DNA of 8,989 nucleotides from Microbacteriaceae bacterium UBA6152 (lineage in GTDB: Bacteria; Actinomycetota; Actinomycetes; Actinomycetales; Microbacteriaceae): assembly GCA_002423075.1 (NCBI GenBank), contig DIUS01000032.1:9598-18586 (forward strand), given 5' to 3'. The translations under genes and the position numbers were made by a program. This document shows, piece after piece, positions 6,429 through 8,989 of the stretch (positions are counted from its first letter, which is position 1; each line of letters starts with the position of its first letter). Under the pieces are notes generated by a model. That model did no database searches, was not told where the DNA came from, and saw only the letters and a program-made list of their open reading frames with translations.

Positions 6429-7783
6429 CCCGCGTGCTCCTGATCACGGGCGACCCGCTCGCCGCAGCCATGGCGGGCCCGGCCATCCGCGCACTCAACA
6501 TGGCGCTGACGCTGCAGAACGCGGGGCACGAAGTGCGGCTGGTGTCGACGACGCGCGCACAGCATCCGTCGCCGCCGGTAGCGATGTTTCACGTCGCCGC
6601 CGGTGACGAGCGCGGTATCGCCGTGCACGAACGCTGGGCCGAGGTCGTGGTGTTTCAGGGCTATGCGAACACCCAGTTCCGCACGGTCGCGCGCACCGAC
6701 CGCATGCTCATCGCCGACGCCTATGACCCCATGCACCTCGAGATGCTCGAGCAGGGGCGCGAGCTGCCGCCGTCGACGTGGGCGCTGCGCGTCTCGACGG
6801 CGCGCGATGCGCTCAACGACCAGCTGCGGCGTGCCGACCTCGTGCTCTGCGCGAGCGAGCGGCAGCGATTGTTCTACCTCGGCCAGCTCGCCGGCCTCGG
6901 CCGCTTGAGCCCCACCACCTACGCCGATGACCCCGACCTGCGGGGGCTGCTGGCCGTGGTGCCTTTCGGGCTCGAGCCGAGCCCTCCCGTCGCCGACGCG
7001 GGGCAGGGGATGCGCGGCGCCGTGCCCGGCATCGATGCCGACTCGCGGGTGCTGATCTGGGGCGGTGGGGTCTACAGCTGGTTCGACCCGCTGACCCTGA
7101 TTCGCGCGGTCAGGGTTGCGCGCGAACGCGTGCCGAGCATCCGCCTCTTCTTCCTCGGCACGCGGCACCCGGGCGTTGACGAGATGGGCATCGTACGCGA
7201 GGCCTTCGATCTGGCGACGTCGCTCGGTCTTGAGGGCCGCGAGGTCGTCTTCAACGACACCTGGGTTCCCTACGACCGCCGCGGCGCCTACCTCGTCGAG
7301 GCCGACGCCGGGGTCAGCACTCACCACGTGCACGTCGAGACGACGTTCTCGTTCCGCACGCGCATTCTCGACTACCTGTGGGCGGGGCTGCCGATGGTGG
7401 TCACCGAGGGCGACGGCTTTGCTGAGCTCGTCGAGGCTGAGGGCCTGGGCCTCGTGGTGCCGGCGAACGACGTGGATGCTCTCGCCGACGCCCTCGTACG
7501 CGTGCTCGCCGATTCGCCCGAGGTGCGGCAGTGGCGCGCGAACGTCGCCCGCGTGCGCGAGCGCTTCGTGTGGTCGGTCGTGCTGCAGCCCCTGCTCGAC
7601 GCAGTCGCGAGCCCGCGCCGTGCCGCCGACGCGACGCCGGGGCGCGACGGCATGGGTGTCGGTGCTCGCGCCGCCCGCACCGCCGGATTCGCCCACACCG
7701 CGCGCATGACTCTGCACCACTGGCGAGCCGAGGGCGTGCGCGGCGTCACGTCGCGAGTGCGCAAGCGCCTCGGCCGTTCCTAG
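6425..7783 (+). CDS. GT4 family glycosyltransferase
   Basis: The 452-residue product is a full-length GT-B enzyme of family 4. The N-terminal domain opens with VLLITGDPLAAAMAGPAIRA (4-23). The linker follows LCASERQRLFYLGQL (141-155) and VPFGLEP (179-185). The C-terminal domain includes VLIWGGGVYSWFDPLTLIRA (209-228), LFFLGTRHPG (241-250), WVPYDRRGAYLVEADAGVS (280-298) and ETTFSFRTRILDYLWAGLP (305-323), then VTEGDGFAELV (326-336). The last is the nucleotide-sugar-binding region. The SFRTRILDYLWAGLP form is frequent in O-antigen and wall glycan clusters. A basic tail (about 405-452, ending RVRKRLGRS) may help membrane contact. The ATG overlaps the preceding GT2 stop (ATGA), so both genes form one unit. 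The donor and linkage are unknown. Confidence 0.92.
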   Translation: MTRVLLITGDPLAAAMAGPAIRALNMALTLQNAGHEVRLVSTTRAQHPSPPVAMFHVAAGDERGIAVHERWAEVVVFQGYANTQFRTVARTDRMLIADAYDPMHLEMLEQGRELPPSTWALRVSTARDALNDQLRRADLVLCASERQRLFYLGQLAGLGRLSPTTYADDPDLRGLLAVVPFGLEPSPPVADAGQGMRGAVPGIDADSRVLIWGGGVYSWFDPLTLIRAVRVARERVPSIRLFFLGTRHPGVDEMGIVREAFDLATSLGLEGREVVFNDTWVPYDRRGAYLVEADAGVSTHHVHVETTFSFRTRILDYLWAGLPMVVTEGDGFAELVEAEGLGLVVPANDVDALADALVRVLADSPEVRQWRANVARVRERFVWSVVLQPLLDAVASPRRAADATPGRDGMGVGARAARTAGFAHTARMTLHHWRAEGVRGVTSRVRKRLGRS

Positions 7784-7793
7784 CGCGCTCGAC

Positions 7794-7857
7794 GCGTTCC
7801 GACCTGCCCGCGTTCGAACCTGCTCGCGTTCCGACCTGCCCGCGTTTCGACCCGCCC
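7794..7857. repeat. Four tandem 16-bp repeats
   Basis: Four head-to-tail copies of a 16-bp unit start at 7794, 7810, 7826 and 7842. Units 1 and 3 are identical (gcgttccgacctgccc). Unit 2 differs at three positions and unit 4 at two. The array begins 11 bp after the stop of the GT4 gene and is non-coding. It could be a variable-number repeat or a set of protein binding sites. Confidence 0.9.
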
Positions 7858-7876
7858 GCCGCCTATGGCCCATTCG

Positions 7877-7954
7877 CTCTCGCAGACTCCCGAATTGAAG
7901 GAAGTCAACGAGCAGAGTCAACGCAAGTTCCTTCAATTCGGGAGTCTCCGAGAG
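7877..7954. repeat. Long inverted repeat, hairpin-forming element
   Basis: The arms 7877-7903 and 7928-7954 are reverse complements over 27 bp with one mismatch (C at 7883 opposite C at 7948). The inner 20 bp, agactcccgaattgaaggaa (7884-7903), match perfectly. The 24-nt centre, with the base before it, holds a direct repeat of agtcaacg (7903-7910 and 7916-7923). The element is clearly less GC-rich than its surroundings, and no T-run follows on either side. It may be a REP- or MITE-like dispersed element, or the 3' structure of the GT operon transcript. I see no obvious target-site duplication. Confidence 0.93.
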
Positions 7955-8070
7955 GTGAAGGGTCAGGGGCGCAGATATCGGGCCGATGACGAGAAGACTG
8001 GAAGGCCCAGCGAAGTGTCTGCGAGACTTCTGCGCACCGCGCACGGCGCACCGCGTGGCGGGGGCCAAGA

Positions 8071-8078
8071 AGAGGGAG
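8071..8078 (+). promoter_or_regulatory. Ribosome binding site that sets the DUF2200 start
   Basis: The purine-rich agagggag ends 8 nt before the ATG at 8087. It is one of the few good Shine-Dalgarno-like sites in the window. It supports the start at 8087 over earlier in-frame starts back to 7865. Confidence 0.6.
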
Positions 8079-8086
8079 TGCTGGCG

Positions 8087-8437
8087 ATGGATGCACACCG
8101 TATCTACTCGATGCCGTTCGCGACGGTCTACCCGCTCTATGTCGCCAAGGTTGAGCGCAAAGGTCGCACGCAGGCCGAGGTCGACGAGATCATCCAGTGG
8201 TTGACCGGCTACGACGCGCAGCAGCTCAACACCGTGCTCGAGAACAAGGTCGACTTCGAGTCCTTCTTCGCCGAGGCCCCCACCATGAACCCGTCGCGCT
8301 CGCTCATCACGGGTGTCATCTGCGGCGTTCGGGTCGAAGAGATCGACGAGCCACTCATGCAAGAGATTCGCTACCTCGACAAGCTCATCGACGAGATCGC
8401 GCGCGGCAAGCCCATGCAGAAGGTCTTGCGCGCGTGA
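8087..8437 (+). CDS. DUF2200 family protein
   Basis: The 116-residue soluble protein reads as a complete DUF2200 member, a small bacterial family with no established function that I know of. Recognisable stretches are HRIYSMPFATVYPLYVAKVE (4-23), the helical GRTQAEVDEIIQWLTGYD (26-43), MNPSRSLITGVICGVRVEEI (67-86) and IRYLDKLIDEIARGKPMQKV (94-113). Length is normal for the family. The ATG at 8087 has a good ribosome binding site and begins the conserved part; the upstream extension would read through the inverted repeat. The gene stands alone between the glycan genes and the membrane protein gene and is probably not part of the sugar pathway. Its promoter could lie in 7955-8070, but I cannot point to one. 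Confidence 0.88.
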   Translation: MDAHRIYSMPFATVYPLYVAKVERKGRTQAEVDEIIQWLTGYDAQQLNTVLENKVDFESFFAEAPTMNPSRSLITGVICGVRVEEIDEPLMQEIRYLDKLIDEIARGKPMQKVLRA

Positions 8438-8453
8438 GCGCAGGGTTGAGTGA

Positions 8454-8477
8454 GGGGCATCACGAGCCGGATGCCCC
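8454..8477. promoter_or_regulatory. 8-bp inverted repeat upstream of the flippase-like gene
   Basis: ggggcatc (8454-8461) and gatgcccc (8470-8477) are perfect reverse complements around an 8-nt centre. The repeat begins 16 bp after the DUF2200 stop and ends 11 bp before the -10-like TACGCT of the next gene. It therefore covers the expected -35 area. It could be an operator, or a terminator lacking a T-run. Confidence 0.4.
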
Positions 8478-8488
8478 GCCCACCCCGG

Positions 8489-8500
8489 TACGCTGAACCG
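8489..8500 (+). promoter_or_regulatory. Putative -10 element for flippase-like gene, leaderless-type
   Basis: TACGCT (8489-8494) is followed by 6 nt and the GTG start at 8501, the same layout as at rmlB, rmlC and the GT2 gene. No Shine-Dalgarno sequence is seen before this GTG. Confidence 0.45.
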
Positions 8501-8989
8501 GTGCTGTCTGCCGCCCGTTCTGCCCTCGCCCTGCTGACGCCGAGCGAACGCCTCAGCTACTGGGCGCTCGTCGTTGCCCGGGCGATCGTGGGCTTTCTCG
8601 ACGTGTTCGGCATCCTGTTGGTCGGTGTCGTGGCGGCGCTCGGCGCAACCCAGTTTGCCGACGAGGGCGGCGCGACCGTCGTCTTCGGGGTAGAGCTGCC
8701 GAGGTTCGACGGCCAGCAACTGCTGCTGCTCGTGCTCTTCGTGCTCGGCGTCTTCGTCGTCAAGGCCGGCATCGCCATCGGGCTCTCACGCGCACTGACC
8801 GCGTTCATCGCCCGCATCGAAGCGCGCAACGCCGCCGAGCTCGCGACGCACTTGCTCACAGGATCGCTCGCGCACGTGCGCCGGTTCTCGCGCAACGAAC
8901 TGCAGTTCGCCCTCACCGAGTCGATCAAGTGGACCTTCACGGGCCTGCTCAACAACGTGGCCGGCATCGTCGTCGAGGGCTTCTTGCTC
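8501..8989 (+). CDS. Probable ABC flippase (PglK-like), membrane domain only, cut by window edge
   Basis: The 163 visible residues look like the start of an ABC exporter with fused membrane and ATPase domains. A short cytoplasmic LALLTPSERLSYW (9-21) leads into a first hydrophobic span (about 21-48, containing FLDVFGILLVGVV), an outer loop, a second span (about 73-98), a charged cytoplasmic helix (ARIEARNAAELATHLLTGSL, 104-123) and the start of a third span near 145. The LLTPSER opening and the short outer loop resemble PglK-type flippases of lipid-linked oligosaccharides. The ATPase domain would lie beyond the right edge, so the assignment rests on the N-terminus. The GTG start follows a -10-like TACGCT by 6 nt. 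A glycan role fits the neighbours but is not shown. Confidence 0.68.
   Translation, partial: MLSAARSALALLTPSERLSYWALVVARAIVGFLDVFGILLVGVVAALGATQFADEGGATVVFGVELPRFDGQQLLLLVLFVLGVFVVKAGIAIGLSRALTAFIARIEARNAAELATHLLTGSLAHVRRFSRNELQFALTESIKWTFTGLLNNVAGIVVEGFLL

Larger units (their letters stand above)
7784..8086. other. 303-bp intergenic region with repeats
   Basis: This is the longest non-coding stretch in the window. It contains a four-unit 16-bp tandem repeat (7794-7857) and a long inverted repeat (7877-7954), each listed separately. It also has a 10-bp direct repeat, gcgcaccgcg, at 8032-8041 and 8046-8055. An open frame in line with the DUF2200 gene runs back to 7865, but it crosses the inverted repeat and shows no family match. 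I see no tRNA-like cloverleaf and no T-run terminator. Confidence 0.6.

Noticed and set aside
7794..7857. CRISPR array.
   Set aside because: The 16-bp units abut each other with no unique spacers between them, so this is a simple tandem repeat.
7877..7954. Standard intrinsic terminator or insertion-sequence ends.
   Set aside because: No T-run follows either arm, the stem is unusually long for a terminator, and there is no transposase gene in or beside it. It remains listed as a repeat of unknown role.
7865..8086. N-terminal extension of the DUF2200 gene from an ATG at 7865.
   Set aside because: The added 74 residues translate the inverted repeat and low-conservation sequence. The ATG at 8087 has a good ribosome binding site and begins the family's conserved part.
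6317..8719. An 800-residue open frame on the minus strand across the GT4 gene, the intergenic gap, DUF2200 and the flippase-like gene.
   Set aside because: It mirrors several well-supported plus-strand genes, crosses the repeats, and is rich in Arg, His and Ala with no recognisable domain. Long antisense frames are expected in GC-rich DNA.

Overview
The window is about 9 kb of high-GC DNA, dense with genes. It reads as part of a cell-surface polysaccharide locus from a high-GC Gram-positive actinobacterium. Microbacteriaceae is my best guess, from codon use, GTG starts, leaderless-type promoters and gene order; I could not test the placement. The genes make dTDP-L-rhamnose, build a glycan on a lipid carrier and move it across the membrane.

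Layout. Bases 1-1289 hold two minus-strand genes read leftwards: an unusually short GT4-type glycosyltransferase (609-1289), then rmlB (dTDP-glucose 4,6-dehydratase), which runs off the left edge. A 60-bp divergent gap separates them from a plus-strand operon: rmlC (3,5-epimerase), rmlA (glucose-1-phosphate thymidylyltransferase), a wzm-type ABC-2 permease and a wzt-type ATPase, with 4-bp overlaps or a 5-bp gap. A minus-strand, WbbL-like rhamnosyltransferase (4423-5337) converges on the ATPase gene with a 13-bp gap. A 50-bp divergent gap leads to a plus-strand pair of overlapping genes, a GT2 and a GT4 glycosyltransferase (5388-7783).

Next comes the only sizeable non-coding stretch (7784-8086, 303 bp). 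It holds four 16-bp tandem repeats and a strong, relatively AT-rich inverted repeat with 27-bp arms. After it come a small DUF2200-family gene (8087-8437) and the start of a polytopic membrane protein resembling the N-terminal membrane domain of PglK-type ABC flippases (8501 to the right edge).

How the genes work together (inference). RmlA, RmlB and RmlC supply the activated rhamnose precursor. RmlD, the last enzyme, is not in the window and may lie to the left. The glycosyltransferases assemble a rhamnose-containing chain on a polyprenyl carrier, and Wzm/Wzt exports it, probably as a wall-linked glycopolymer. I see no clearly new defence or mobile system. The points most worth a second look are the intergenic repeat pair, a glycine-to-serine change in the Wzt Walker A loop, the half-length glycosyltransferase and a repeated promoter layout (TANNNT, 6-7 nt, GTG) at four genes.
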